Origin: Terrabacter terrigena
GTDB lineage: Bacteria; Actinomycetota; Actinomycetes; Actinomycetales; Dermatophilaceae
NCBI RefSeq assembly: GCF_042676085.1
Contig: NZ_JBHTKH010000005.1
Coordinates: forward strand, 62,001-126,000
Length of the DNA stretch: 64,000 nt
Direction: 5' to 3'
The notes beneath the pieces are model-generated. The model made no database searches. It was given only the letters and a program-made list of their open reading frames with translations, and was not told where the DNA came from. The position numbers and the translations under genes were made by a program. Of this stretch, positions 45,594-54,910 are shown piece by piece (the first letter of the stretch is position 1; each line of letters begins with the position of its first letter).

Positions 45594-47423
45594 ATGGTGA
45601 AAGTTGCCAACGATCGGGTCCCTGCCGAGGGTGACTTGCCAGCGACGGCATTCGGAGACGACGTGCCCGTGGCGGTTCGCGCGGGCGCCGACGTCCAGGG
45701 TGCGGAGGGCCGCACGGGGCTCGAGGGCGGGCCACCGACCGAGGCTGCACGAGGTGCTGCCGTCGGCACCGACGGCGAGGCCGAGATGTCCGGCATCTCG
45801 CTGCGCCTCATCGCGGGGCTCGCGGCGACCGCCCAGGGTCTGGTGCGCGCCGACCCCGGACGCCTCGACGTAACGGTCGACAGCACGGCGCCGCTACGCA
45901 CCGCCCTGCGCGACGCCTCGGCCGGCACCCGGCTCACCCATCGGCTCGTCCTCGCCGACGCCACCGCCCTCGCCGACCACGGCCGCGGGGTCCACGACGT
46001 CTTCACCGCGCTCGAAGGGGCCTCGGCCGCAGGGGTCGTCGTCTCGGGACTCACCGGGCGCGCCGCGGCCTCGGTGGCCAAGGCCGCCGAGTCGACCGGT
46101 CTCCCGCTCATCGACGTGCCGCTCGACCACATCGCGACCTTCACGACCGAGGTGCTGACCGCGATCCTCGAGCACCAGACCGCCGTCCTGCGCCGGCTCG
46201 AGGACGCCGACCGCGCCCTCGTGCAGATCGTGCTCGCGGGCGGGTCGCTCGACGACCTGTGCGAGCAGGTCGTCGGCTTCCTCGACGGCGCGGTGATGGT
46301 GACGACCACCGACGGCCGGGTCATCGCCCGCGCCGGGTCGGCCCGCGAGCTCGAGCACGCCGCGAGCCTCGAGACCTTCGACCGCACCGGGCGCCTGCTC
46401 ACCGAGAACGAGCCGATGGGGCCGCGGCCCGACGGTCCCACCGCCAACCGGGCCGCGGTGCGCATCGTGGCCGGGCACCTCGACCACGGCGTGCTCATCG
46501 CGTTCTGCAGCCACCGTCGGCTCACCGTCGACGACGTGCGCCTGCTCGAGCGGGCCGCCACCGTGGCAGCGCTCGCCATCACCAAGGACCAGGCCGTCTC
46601 GGCGGTCGAGAGCAAGTACCGCGCCGAGTTCCTGCGTGATGCCCTGGCCGGCCGCGCCGGGTCGCCCGCCGACGCGGTCGCCCACGCGAGCTCGCTCGGC
46701 TGGGACATCAACCGGCCGATGGTCGTCGTGGTCGCCGAGACCGACGAGGACGACGACCGCTCGACACGCGACTCCGACGAGGTGCGCTTCCTCCAGCAGC
46801 GTTTCGCCCGCGCGTGGACCCACGCCGTCGCGGTGCGCGACGCCCGCTCCCCCGTCATGGGGTTCAGCCGCGAGGTCGTGGCCCTCATCGGCGTGCCCCC
46901 GCAGGCCGACACCGACCAGGTCATGCGCGTCGTCGGCGAGTACGTCCGCGTGGTCCGGGGCGACGGCGGCGGGGGCCGGCGCAGCTTCTCGGCGGGCGTC
47001 TCGCGGCCGTTCGCCTCCGTCGCGGCCCTGCCCCAGGCGTACGACGAGGCCCTGTCGGCGGTCACGGTCGGGCGCCAGATGCACGGCGACGGGGCCCTCA
47101 CCCACGTCGACGGCCTCGGCATCTACCGCCTGCTCGCCCTCATCCCCGACGGCACCGACCTGCGGCGCTTCGTCTCCGAGTCGCTGCGCGAGCTGGCCAC
47201 CGACGAGTCACCGGAGTATGCCGGCCTGCGCGAGACCCTCGGCGTGCTGCTCGACACCAACCTCAACGTCGCCGAGACGGCCCGGCTGCTCTTCTTCCAC
47301 TACAACACGCTGCGCTACCGCATCGGCAAGCTCGAGAAGATCCTCGGCCCCTTCACCACCGACCCCGACCTGCGCCTGACCCTCGCCCTCGCACTCAAGA
47401 TCCACCAGATGCGCGGCATCTGA
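45594..47423 (+). CDS. PucR/CdaR-family transcriptional regulator
   Basis: Probable controller of the surrounding ureide/purine genes. 609 residues. After a disordered 65-residue N-tail comes a PucR-type N-domain (about 70-190), with LTGRAAASVAKAAESTGLPLIDVPLD. A GAF/GGDEF-like middle region follows (DDLCEQVVGFLDGAVMVTTTDGRVIA). The C-terminal HTH (about 545-600) has LLDTNLNVAETARLLFFHYN, then TLRYRIGKLEKI, the most conserved part of the family. Start ATG 45594; a later ATG (MSGISLRL, about residue 65) is also possible. It is divergent from allH and followed by a permease gene, the usual neighbourhood for PucR. Effector unknown; allantoin in Bacillus PucR. Confidence 0.88.
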   Translation: MVKVANDRVPAEGDLPATAFGDDVPVAVRAGADVQGAEGRTGLEGGPPTEAARGAAVGTDGEAEMSGISLRLIAGLAATAQGLVRADPGRLDVTVDSTAPLRTALRDASAGTRLTHRLVLADATALADHGRGVHDVFTALEGASAAGVVVSGLTGRAAASVAKAAESTGLPLIDVPLDHIATFTTEVLTAILEHQTAVLRRLEDADRALVQIVLAGGSLDDLCEQVVGFLDGAVMVTTTDGRVIARAGSARELEHAASLETFDRTGRLLTENEPMGPRPDGPTANRAAVRIVAGHLDHGVLIAFCSHRRLTVDDVRLLERAATVAALAITKDQAVSAVESKYRAEFLRDALAGRAGSPADAVAHASSLGWDINRPMVVVVAETDEDDDRSTRDSDEVRFLQQRFARAWTHAVAVRDARSPVMGFSREVVALIGVPPQADTDQVMRVVGEYVRVVRGDGGGGRRSFSAGVSRPFASVAALPQAYDEALSAVTVGRQMHGDGALTHVDGLGIYRLLALIPDGTDLRRFVSESLRELATDESPEYAGLRETLGVLLDTNLNVAETARLLFFHYNTLRYRIGKLEKILGPFTTDPDLRLTLALALKIHQMRGI

Positions 47424-47728
47424 CGCGGCACCCGACCGATCGAAAGAGCGCTCCGTCGTGCCCCACCAGTCGAGGCAGCGCGTCCTCGCCCTGCGCCCTC
47501 GAGGTCGCAAAAGGTGACGTAGCGCTCTTTCGATCGGAAGGGGATGCGGACGAACTGCTCTTCTCGCCGCGAAGGGGGCAGACGGCATACGTCATCACCT
47601 GCCATAGGCACGCCGTCGGCGTGTATCAACGTTTGACGAACGCAATCCCGTGCTGTGGGAGTAGTTTTCGCCCATCCCGGAGTGGGACGTGACCCGCATC
47701 ACCAGGTGCGGCAACCATAGGAGTCGGA
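47424..47728. other. 305-bp intergenic region upstream of the nucleobase permease
   Basis: No coding potential seen. It holds the inverted-repeat element at 47436-47537 and a GTATGCCG octamer (47584-47591, minus orientation). There is also an imperfect palindrome CGTTTGACGAACG near 47630-47642, and CCCGTGCTGT at 47647-47656, which recurs upstream of hyuA. A ribosome-binding AGGAG is at 47719-47723. No standard -35/-10 pair with correct spacing was found. Confidence 0.6.
47436..47537. repeat. Inverted-repeat element, copy A
   Basis: CCGATCGAAAGAGCGCT (47436-47452) is repeated as its exact complement at 47521-47537, 68 bases away; four further pairs extend the inner end after one mismatch. A diverged second copy with a base-pair-preserving change lies at 56227-56283, upstream of hyuA. 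Confidence 0.75.
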
Positions 47729-49213
47729 ATGGCTTTGGGCTGGAAACTTCACGGCGACGGCAGGACGATGGGCCCCGACGACGTCGTCGCGCCTGACGAG
47801 CGGCTGTCCTGGGGCAAGACGGTGGGCCTCGGCGCCCAGCACGTCGTGGCGATGTTCGGGGCGACCTTCGTCTTCCCGCTCGTCATGGGTCTCAACCCGC
47901 AGCTCGCGATCCTGATGAGCGGCATCGCGACGATCTGCTTCCTGCTCATCGTCAAGGGCAAGGTGCCGAGCTACCTCGGCACGTCGGCCAGCTTCGTCGG
48001 CGGTGTCGCCGCGATCCGCGCGCAGGGCGGCACGTCCCAGGAGGTGACGGGCGCGATCCTCGTCTCGGGCCTCGTGCTCGCACTCGTGGGAGTCGCGATC
48101 CACTTCCTCGGGTCGTCGGTCCTGCACAAGGTGCTGCCGCCGGTCGTCACCGGCGCCGTCGTCATGCTGATCGGCTTCAACCTCGCACCGGTCGTCGCCG
48201 GCATCTACTGGCCCCAGGACCAGTGGGTCGCGATCCTCGTCATGGTGTTCACCATCGTGTGCGCCGTCGCCTTCAAGGGCTTCGTGTCGCGCATCGCGGT
48301 CTTCCTCGCGCTCATCTTCGGCTTCATCATCTCGTGGGTCTTCGACAAGGCCTTCGGCCAGATCACGAGCTTCGACGCCGGCGCCGGCAAGGTCACGACG
48401 CACTTCCGCACCAACTTCGACAACATCGCCGCCTCGCCCTGGTTCGGCTTCCCGCCCTCGACCGGCGACATCGGCCCCGACGGCAAGGCGCTCGTCGGCG
48501 TGCACCTCCCGTCGTTCTCGGTCGCTGCGATCCTGCTCGTGCTGCCGGCCGTCATCGCCCTCATCGCCGAGAACACCGGTCACGTCAAGGCCGTCGCCGA
48601 GATGACCAAGACCGACCTCGACCCCTACATGGGCCGCGCGATCGCCGCCGACGGTGTCGGCACGATGATCGCCACGTCCGTCGGTGGCTCGCCGACCACG
48701 ACCTACGCCGAGAACATCGGCGTCATGGCCGCGACCCGCGTCTACTCGACCGCCGCGTACTTCGTGGCAGCCGCGGTCGCGATCCTCTTCGGTCTCTCGC
48801 CGAAGTTCGGAGCCCTCGTCTCGTCGGTGCCCGGCGGCGTGCTCGGCGGCATCACCGTAGTGCTCTACGGCATGATCGGCCTGCTCGGCGCGAAGATCTG
48901 GAAGGAGAACGGGGTCGACTTCGGCAACCCGATCAACCTCGTGCCCGTCGCCGCCGGCATCATCATCGGCATCGGCAACGTCGAGCTGAAGTTCACCGAC
49001 AGCTTCACCCTCGGCGGCATCGCCCTCGGCACGATCGTCGCCGTCGGCGCCTACCACCTGGCCCGCACGGTCGCCCCGGAGGAGCTGCGACTACGAGCGG
49101 ATGCGGCGGGAGGCACGATGATCGCGCTCGGCAAGGCCGAGTACGGCGACAGCGACGGCATCGACGACCTCTACCAGGACGGGCCGAACGGGCCCGACCT
49201 GCGCCGCCGCTGA
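47729..49213 (+). CDS. NCS2-family nucleobase:cation symporter (UraA/xanthine permease type)
   Basis: Imports a purine or pyrimidine base with protons or sodium. 494 residues, about 12-14 helices. Landmarks are LGAQHVVAMFGATFVFPL in the first helix (family QH motif), YLGTSASFVGGVAA, and ALIAENTGHVKAVAEMT. The nucleobase signature TTTYAENIGVMAATRVYS (ENIG...TR) also fits. The start ATG 47729 has AGGAG five bases ahead. The N-terminal 30 residues and C-terminal 45 are hydrophilic. It follows the regulator gene and precedes the hydroxylase genes, so uric acid, xanthine or uracil are reasonable substrates; the sequence alone does not choose. A strong hairpin follows it. Confidence 0.92.
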   Translation: MALGWKLHGDGRTMGPDDVVAPDERLSWGKTVGLGAQHVVAMFGATFVFPLVMGLNPQLAILMSGIATICFLLIVKGKVPSYLGTSASFVGGVAAIRAQGGTSQEVTGAILVSGLVLALVGVAIHFLGSSVLHKVLPPVVTGAVVMLIGFNLAPVVAGIYWPQDQWVAILVMVFTIVCAVAFKGFVSRIAVFLALIFGFIISWVFDKAFGQITSFDAGAGKVTTHFRTNFDNIAASPWFGFPPSTGDIGPDGKALVGVHLPSFSVAAILLVLPAVIALIAENTGHVKAVAEMTKTDLDPYMGRAIAADGVGTMIATSVGGSPTTTYAENIGVMAATRVYSTAAYFVAAAVAILFGLSPKFGALVSSVPGGVLGGITVVLYGMIGLLGAKIWKENGVDFGNPINLVPVAAGIIIGIGNVELKFTDSFTLGGIALGTIVAVGAYHLARTVAPEELRLRADAAGGTMIALGKAEYGDSDGIDDLYQDGPNGPDLRRR

Positions 49214-49243
49214 CCGCCTCCCGGCACGACGCACGGCACGTCG

Positions 49244-49278
49244 CCGTGGGCCCTCGACTCCCAGTCGGGGGCCCACGG
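49244..49278 (+). terminator. Terminator hairpin after the permease gene
   Basis: A 16-bp stem: CCGTGGGCCC-T-CGACT (49244-49259) pairs with AGTCG-G-GGGCCCACGG (49263-49278) around a 3-base CCC loop, with one T/G wobble. It starts 30 bases after the stop codon. Confidence 0.8.
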
Positions 49279-49368
49279 CCGTTCAGGGCAAGAGTTGCCA
49301 AAACCACACGGTCAGCGATGCACAACCATCACTAGTACGAAGCCGGATCGGAAGGCAGGATCAGTTCG

Positions 49369-50250
49369 GTGAAGCCCGCCCCCTTCGAGCACCACGCTCC
49401 CCTCAGCGTCGAGGAAGCCGTCGCCGTCCTGACTGAGGTCGGTCACGACGGCAAGGTCCTCGCGGGCGGGCAGAGCCTGATCCCGATGCTCAACATGCGC
49501 CTGGCCTCGCCGGCCCACCTCGTCGACATCAACCGCGTCGCGGGCCTCGACGGCATCGAGGTCACGAACGGGGCCGTACGCGTGGGAGCCCTCGTGCGCC
49601 ACGCCGGCCTCGAGCGGTCCGAGGAGGCGTACGCCGCCTTGCCCCTGCTGCGCCAGGCGCTCGTCAACGTCGCCCACCCCGCCATCCGCAACCGCGGCAC
49701 CACCGTCGGCTCCATCGCGCACGCCGACGCAGCCGGTGAGATGCCCGCGATCCTCGCCCTCACCGAGGGCGTCGTCGAGGTCGCCGGCCCCTCCGGCTCG
49801 CGCGAGATCCCGTGGGGCGACTTCTTCCTCGGTGCGCTCGAGACCTCGCTCGCGGCCGAGGAGCTCGCTGTCGCGGTGCGCTTCCGTCGTTTCGCGGTCG
49901 GCACCGGCACCGCCTTCGTCGAGGCCGCCCGCCGGCACGGCGACTACGCGATGGCCGGGGTCGGCGTGGCCGTCACCGTGACCGACGGCGTCGTGTCCGG
50001 TGCCCGAGTCTCGTTCGTCTCGGTGACCGACGTGCCGTCCGTCCTCGACCTCGGACCGGCCCTCGTGGGGGTCGAGCCGTCCGGGAGTGCCTGGGAGTCT
50101 GCCGTCGACGCGGCGGCGGAGGCCGTGCACGGGCACGTCGACCCCGAGGGCGACATCCACGCCACCGCCGAGTACCGCCGCATGCTCGTGACCGAGCTGA
50201 CCCGCCGGGTCCTCCCCCAGGCCGCCCACCGCGCAGGAGCCGCAGCATGA
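49369..50250 (+). CDS. Molybdenum hydroxylase FAD-binding subunit (CoxM/XdhB type)
   Basis: Medium subunit that carries FAD and passes electrons from the iron-sulfur subunit onward. 293 residues from GTG 49369, with GGAAGGCAGGA eight bases upstream. The FAD motifs LAGGQSLIPMLNMRLASP and NRGTTVGSIAHADAAGE are intact. The C-terminal CO-dehydrogenase-flavoprotein domain follows. It is first of a four-gene set in the order FAD, 2Fe-2S, Mo, CoxG, each overlapping the next by four bases. Subgroup (xanthine, aromatic heterocycle or other) cannot be told from this subunit. Confidence 0.92.
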   Translation: MKPAPFEHHAPLSVEEAVAVLTEVGHDGKVLAGGQSLIPMLNMRLASPAHLVDINRVAGLDGIEVTNGAVRVGALVRHAGLERSEEAYAALPLLRQALVNVAHPAIRNRGTTVGSIAHADAAGEMPAILALTEGVVEVAGPSGSREIPWGDFFLGALETSLAAEELAVAVRFRRFAVGTGTAFVEAARRHGDYAMAGVGVAVTVTDGVVSGARVSFVSVTDVPSVLDLGPALVGVEPSGSAWESAVDAAAEAVHGHVDPEGDIHATAEYRRMLVTELTRRVLPQAAHRAGAAA

Positions 50251-50831
50251 CCGACGTGACGCACACCGCCAGCGAGACGCTCCACGACGTGACGGTCACG
50301 GTCAACGGCATACGCCGGTCTGCCCGGGTGCCGGCGCGCCGCCTGCTCTCCGACTTCCTCCGCCACGACCTCGAGCTCACCGGCACGCACGTCGGCTGCG
50401 AGCACGGTGTGTGCGGCGCCTGCACCGTGCTCGTCGACGGCGCCCCGATGCGCTCGTGCCTCATGTTCGCGGTGACCGCCCAAGGCCACGCGATCACGAC
50501 CGTCGAGGGGCTCTGCACGGCACCCGACGCGCGCGTCGCCCCGACCGGCGAGTCGATGAACCCCGTCCAGCAGGCGTTCGCCGAGTGCCACGGGCTGCAG
50601 TGCGGCTTCTGCACCCCCGGCTTCCTCACCACCGTCACCGCGTACCTCGACGAGAACCCCTCGCCGACGAGCGAGCAGGCGCGAGAAGCGATCTCGGGCA
50701 ACCTCTGCCGGTGCACCGGCTACCAGAACATCGTCAAGAGCGTGCTGCGCGCGGCCGAGATCAGGGCCGAGCGGGCTGACGAGCGGGCTGACGAGCAGGC
50801 CGGCGAGCAGGCCGGCGAGGAGCGGGCATGA
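50247..50831 (+). CDS. Molybdenum hydroxylase 2Fe-2S subunit (CoxS/XdhC type)
   Basis: Small electron-transfer subunit with two [2Fe-2S] clusters, 194 residues from ATG 50247 (ATGA overlap with the upstream gene). The plant-type cluster ligands are in GCEHGVCGACTVLVDG plus RSC, and the second cluster in LQCGFCTPGF and NLCRCTGYQNIV. It is longer than the usual 155-165 residues because of a charged tail (EIRAERADERADEQAGEQAG and on) made by a 12-bp tandem repeat. The tail is not part of the fold and is probably neutral. Confidence 0.94.
   Translation: MTDVTHTASETLHDVTVTVNGIRRSARVPARRLLSDFLRHDLELTGTHVGCEHGVCGACTVLVDGAPMRSCLMFAVTAQGHAITTVEGLCTAPDARVAPTGESMNPVQQAFAECHGLQCGFCTPGFLTTVTAYLDENPSPTSEQAREAISGNLCRCTGYQNIVKSVLRAAEIRAERADERADEQAGEQAGEERA
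50769..50816 (+). repeat. 12-bp tandem repeat, four units
   Basis: Units GAGCGGGCTGAC (twice, 50769-50792) then GAGCAGGCCGGC (twice, 50793-50816). It encodes the ERAD/EQAG tail of the 2Fe-2S subunit; being a multiple of three, changes in copy number would keep the frame. Confidence 0.85.
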
Positions 50832-53305
50832 CGACGCAGATGTTCGGCGCGCCGGTCAAGCGCAAGGAGGACCCGCGGCTCGTCACCGGCGGCGGCCGCT
50901 ACCTCGACGACCTCGGCAACGACGCGCTCGCCGCCGCCTTCGTGCGCAGCCCGCACGCCCACGCCCGCATCGTCGACATCGACGCCTCCGACGCGATCGA
51001 CATCGAGGGTGTCGTCGGCATCTACGTGCACGAGGACCTTCCGGGTCGCGTCGGCGAACCGCTGCCGCTGCTCATCCCCCACCCGACCCTGACCCACGGC
51101 CGCACCGGCTACGCCCTGGCCCGCGACGAGGTCAACCACGTCGGCGAGCCCCTCGCGATGGTCGTGGCGACCGACCGCTACGTCGCCGAGGACGCCTGCC
51201 AGCGCATCCGCGTCACCTACGAGCAGCTGCCCGTGGTCGTCGGCATCGAGGCTGCCCGCGACGGCGAGCGGCTCGTCCACGACGACGTGCCCGGCAACGT
51301 CGCGGCCCACATGCTCCAGGAGGTCGGCGACGTCGAGGCGGCGCTCGCCTCCGCACCCCACACCCTGACCCTCGAGCTCGACATCGAGCGCAGCGCCTGC
51401 ATGCCGATGGAGGGCAAGGGCGTCTACGCGCGCTGGGACCGCGAGCGCGGCGAGCTGCGGATGTACTCCTCGACGCAGACCTCGACCGGCGTGCGCGCCG
51501 CGGTCGCGGCCAAGCTCGACCTGCCGCTCGCCAAGGTCGAGTGCATCGCGCCCGACGTGGGCGGCGGCTTCGGCGTCAAGATCATGCACCCCTGGCCCGA
51601 GGAGGTGCTCGTCCCGTGGGCGGCGAAGCTGCTCGGCCAGCCGGTCAAGTGGACCGAGGACCGTCGCGAGCACTTCATCAGCTCGGCGCACGAGCGGGGC
51701 CAGCTGCAGCAGGTGACCGTCGGCTTCGACGACGAGGGCCGCGTGCTCGGGCTCGACGTCCGGTTCTGGCACGACAACGGCGCCTACACCCCGTACGGCA
51801 TCATCGTCCCGATCATCACGTCGACCCAGCTGCTCGGGCCCTACAAGCCGGGCGCGTACCGCTGCGAGTTCTGGTCCCTCTACACAAACACCGTTCTCGT
51901 GACGCCCTATCGGGGCGCCGGCCGCCCACAGGGCTGCTTCGCGATGGAGCGCACGATGGATGCCATCGCCGACGCGCTCGGTCTCGACCGGGCCGAGGTG
52001 CGCTCGCGCAACTTCATCCTCCCGAGCGAGATGCCCTACGACCACGGACTGCTCTTCCAGGACGGCCGTCCGCTCAAGTACGACTCCGGCGACTTCCCCG
52101 CGAGCCTCGCCAAGCTCAAGGAGCTCGTCGGCTGGGACGACTTCGCCGAGCACCGCCGGCAGGCCGAGGCCGAGGGACGCAAGGTCGGGCTCGGAATCGG
52201 TTGCTACGTCGAGGGAACCGGCGTCGGCCCCTACGAGGGCGGCCACATCCAGGTGGAGACGAGCGGCCGCGTCAACGTGTCCACCGGCCTCACGTCGCAG
52301 GGCCAGGGCCACGAGACCGTCTTCGCGCAGATCGTCGCCGAGGAGCTCGGCGTACGCCTCGAGGACGTCCACGTCACGACCGGCGACACCCGCCGGATGG
52401 CGTACGCCGTGGGCACGTTCGCGTCGCGCGCCGCCGTCATGAGCGGCAGCGCCATCGCCCTGGCCACCCGCAAGGTCCGCGAGAAGGCCCTGCGCATCGC
52501 CGCCGACGCCCTCGAGGTCTCGCCCGACGACCTCGAGATCGTCGAGGGCACCGTGCGCGTCAAGGGTGCCCCGACCACGTCGATGAGCCTCGGCACCGTG
52601 TCGGTCCTGTCCAACCCGCTGCGCTACGCCTTCGACGAGGCCGCCCGCGCCGCAACGCAGTTCGCCGGGACGTTCGACCCCGACAAGCCGCCGGTCGCCG
52701 AGGGCGAGGAACCGGGGCTCGAGGGCAAGGGCTTCTACTCCCCCACGCAGGCGACCTTCGCGAACGGCATGCACGCGGCGATCGTCGAGACCGACCCGGT
52801 CACGGCCGAGATCAAGATCCTGCGCTACTGCGTCATCCACGACTGCGGCACGATGATCAACCCGATGATCGTCGAGGGCCAGGTGCACGGCGGTGTCGCC
52901 CAGGGCGTCGGCGGTGCCCTCTACGAGCGGATGGCCTACGACGAGTCCGGGCAGCTGCTCAACGCGTCGTTCATGGACTTCCTCATGCCCTACGCCTCCG
53001 AGGTGCCGACCATCGAGGCCGACCACCTCGAGACCCCGTCGCCACTGAACCCCTTGGGCATCAAGGGCGCCGGTGAGGCCGGGTGCATCCCGGTGACGGC
53101 CGTCATCGCGTCCGCGATCGAGGACGCCGAGGGCTTCCCCATCACCCGCATGCCCATCTCGCCCAACGAGCTGTGGGACCTGCGCCGCCGACACGCGGCC
53201 GGCGAGATCCCGTCGCTCCACCGCAGTCCGAGCACCCCGAGCACCCCGAGCAGCCAGAGCGCGTCCCGCACGCCCAGCACGTCACCGAAGGAGCCGACGT
53301 CATGA
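50828..53305 (+). CDS. Molybdenum hydroxylase large subunit (CoxL/XdhA type, not a CO dehydrogenase)
   Basis: Catalytic molybdopterin-cytosine-dinucleotide subunit, 825 residues. KRKEDPRLVTGGGRYLDD opens it; CIAPDVGGGFGVKIMH is the first cofactor loop. The active-site loop reads TPYRGAGRPQG (Pro360-Arg362), not the AYRCSFR with cysteine of aerobic CO dehydrogenase, and the general-base glutamate is in GIKGAGEAG (Glu750). It is therefore an aldehyde- or N-heterocycle-oxidising relative. The last 30 residues are Ser/Thr/Pro-rich and disordered. Ends of the gene overlap both neighbours (ATGA). Location in a purine/ureide island suggests a purine, pyrimidine or other ring as substrate; this is inference. 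Confidence 0.88.
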   Translation: MTTQMFGAPVKRKEDPRLVTGGGRYLDDLGNDALAAAFVRSPHAHARIVDIDASDAIDIEGVVGIYVHEDLPGRVGEPLPLLIPHPTLTHGRTGYALARDEVNHVGEPLAMVVATDRYVAEDACQRIRVTYEQLPVVVGIEAARDGERLVHDDVPGNVAAHMLQEVGDVEAALASAPHTLTLELDIERSACMPMEGKGVYARWDRERGELRMYSSTQTSTGVRAAVAAKLDLPLAKVECIAPDVGGGFGVKIMHPWPEEVLVPWAAKLLGQPVKWTEDRREHFISSAHERGQLQQVTVGFDDEGRVLGLDVRFWHDNGAYTPYGIIVPIITSTQLLGPYKPGAYRCEFWSLYTNTVLVTPYRGAGRPQGCFAMERTMDAIADALGLDRAEVRSRNFILPSEMPYDHGLLFQDGRPLKYDSGDFPASLAKLKELVGWDDFAEHRRQAEAEGRKVGLGIGCYVEGTGVGPYEGGHIQVETSGRVNVSTGLTSQGQGHETVFAQIVAEELGVRLEDVHVTTGDTRRMAYAVGTFASRAAVMSGSAIALATRKVREKALRIAADALEVSPDDLEIVEGTVRVKGAPTTSMSLGTVSVLSNPLRYAFDEAARAATQFAGTFDPDKPPVAEGEEPGLEGKGFYSPTQATFANGMHAAIVETDPVTAEIKILRYCVIHDCGTMINPMIVEGQVHGGVAQGVGGALYERMAYDESGQLLNASFMDFLMPYASEVPTIEADHLETPSPLNPLGIKGAGEAGCIPVTAVIASAIEDAEGFPITRMPISPNELWDLRRRHAAGEIPSLHRSPSTPSTPSSQSASRTPSTSPKEPTS

Positions 53306-53970
53306 AGATCTCCGGATCCGCGACCCTCGCGTCCGAACCCCAGCAGGTCTGGGACGCCTTCCACGACCCGGCCGTCCTCGCCCGTTGCCTACCCGGGTGC
53401 GAGCGCCTCACCCAGATCGGGCCCGACCACTACGCGATGACCGTGACGGCCGGCGTGGCCGCGATCAAGGGCACCTACGACGGAGAGGTCTCGCTGCGCG
53501 ACCCGCAGCACCCCGGCTCCTTCACGATGAAGGCATCCGGCGCCGGCGCACCCGGCACGGTCGACGCCGACGTCGTCGTGCGCCTCGCCCCGGGCGCGTC
53601 AGGCGGCACCGACCTCACCTACGACGCCGACGCGGCTGTCGGTGGCGTCATCGGTGGCGTCGGCCAGCGGATGCTCGCCGGCGTCACGAAGAAGATGGCA
53701 GGACAGTTCTTCTCGGCCGTCGACGCCGACATCGCCGGCGCCCGCCCGGCGGCAGCTGCGTCGCACGGGACCGGAGCCGCGGCACCCGCGGCAGCACCCG
53801 GCACACCCGGTGGCGCGGTCACGCAGCCCGGCGGCACGGCAACCGTGTATGCCGGCCGGCCCGCCGCCGCCGAAGGGTCCAGAGTTCGCGACTACGCCCT
53901 CGGGGTCGTCACCGGTGGCGTGGTCGCGGTCGTCGGCGTGCTCGTCGGCTGGGCGATCGGGAGGGGCTGA
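53302..53970 (+). CDS. coxG: CoxG-type SRPBCC protein with C-terminal membrane anchor
   Basis: 222 residues from ATG 53302, overlapping the large-subunit stop. The first 150 residues are an SRPBCC/CoxG domain: MKISGSATLASEPQQVWDAF, LPGCERLTQIGPDHY, AAIKGTYDGEVSLRD, AVGGVIGGVGQRMLAGVTKKM. An Ala/Pro/Gly-rich linker follows, and then a single hydrophobic helix at the extreme C-terminus (YALGVVTGGVVAVVGVLVGW). In CO dehydrogenases CoxG ties the enzyme to the membrane respiratory chain. Here it would do the same for a non-CO hydroxylase, sending electrons to quinone rather than to NAD or O2. Confidence 0.88.
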   Translation: MKISGSATLASEPQQVWDAFHDPAVLARCLPGCERLTQIGPDHYAMTVTAGVAAIKGTYDGEVSLRDPQHPGSFTMKASGAGAPGTVDADVVVRLAPGASGGTDLTYDADAAVGGVIGGVGQRMLAGVTKKMAGQFFSAVDADIAGARPAAAASHGTGAAAPAAAPGTPGGAVTQPGGTATVYAGRPAAAEGSRVRDYALGVVTGGVVAVVGVLVGWAIGRG

Positions 53971-53972
53971 CG

Positions 53973-54896
53973 ATGCGTGCCTTCACTGCCGCCGCCGTCC
54001 AGGTGGCCCCCGTGCCCGAGAAGCTCTCGCACGAGACGATCCAGGCCAACATCGACGCCTGCGTCGAGATGACGCGCCGCTGCGTCGAGGCCACCGGTGC
54101 CGAGCTCGTCGTGCTCCCCGAGACCGCGACGACCGGCTTCACACCCGGCTGCTCCAAGGAGGAGCTCTGGGACCTCGTCACCGAGCTGCCCGGCGCCATG
54201 ACCGAGCCGTTCCAGGCGGCCGCGCGCGAGCTGGGCGTGCACCTCTGCGTCGGCACCTACGAGCGGGGGCCCGAGCGCGGCATCGTCTACAACTCGTCGG
54301 TGCTCATCGACCCGGCGGGCGAGGTGCTCGGCGTCTACCGCAAGACCCACCCGTTCTGCTCCGAGATCGTCAGCGGCGGCGGCTGGGTCACCCCGGGCGA
54401 CACCGTCACCGTGTGCGACACAGACCTCGGCCGCATCGGCATGATCATCTGCTTCGACGGCGACTACCCCGAGCTCTCGCGCATCCAGGCCGTGCAGGGC
54501 GCCGAGGTCATCTGCCGTCCGTCGGCGCTGCTGCGATCGGCCGACATCTGGGACCTCACCTCGCGGGCCCGCGCCTACGACAACCACGTCTACGTCATCG
54601 GCGCCAACGCGGTCGGGCAGGACCCCGCCGGCGTGCTCTACTTCGGCAACTCGCACATCGTCACCCCGGTGGGCCACATCGTCGCCAAGGCGGCGACGCA
54701 TCCCGGCTGGGTCACGGCCCGCCTCGACCCCGCCGAGGCCCTGGCCTCGCTGACCCCGGGCTCGAGCGTCGGCCAGGCGTTCGACCACCTGCGCGACCGC
54801 AACCTCGACCTCATCCGCAACCACCGGGCCGAGCTCGAGGGCGCCGCCGAGACCCCGTTCCCGCACGCGCCGATCCACCGCGGCGAGGCCGGCTGA
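53973..54896 (+). CDS. Nitrilase-superfamily amidohydrolase (carbon-nitrogen hydrolase)
   Basis: Hydrolyses a non-peptide C-N bond, probably an amide or carbamoyl product of the ring-opening pathway. 307 residues from ATG 53973, two bases after the coxG stop, with GGGAGGGG upstream. The catalytic triad is complete: Glu50 in VVLPETATTGF, Lys124 in VYRKTHPF and Cys160 in MIICFDGDYPE. The region after Cys160 (YPELSRIQAVQGAEVICRPS) is of amidase or beta-ureidopropionase-like type rather than of true nitrilases. It is the last gene of the hydroxylase operon and is followed by a hairpin. Substrate unknown. Confidence 0.88.
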   Translation: MRAFTAAAVQVAPVPEKLSHETIQANIDACVEMTRRCVEATGAELVVLPETATTGFTPGCSKEELWDLVTELPGAMTEPFQAAARELGVHLCVGTYERGPERGIVYNSSVLIDPAGEVLGVYRKTHPFCSEIVSGGGWVTPGDTVTVCDTDLGRIGMIICFDGDYPELSRIQAVQGAEVICRPSALLRSADIWDLTSRARAYDNHVYVIGANAVGQDPAGVLYFGNSHIVTPVGHIVAKAATHPGWVTARLDPAEALASLTPGSSVGQAFDHLRDRNLDLIRNHRAELEGAAETPFPHAPIHRGEAG

Positions 54897-54910
54897 CCCT
54901 GCGACGTAGC

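Noticed and set aside
50828..53305. Aerobic CO dehydrogenase (CoxL form I)
   Set aside because: The active-site cysteine loop AYRCSFR is absent; PYRGAGRP is found instead.
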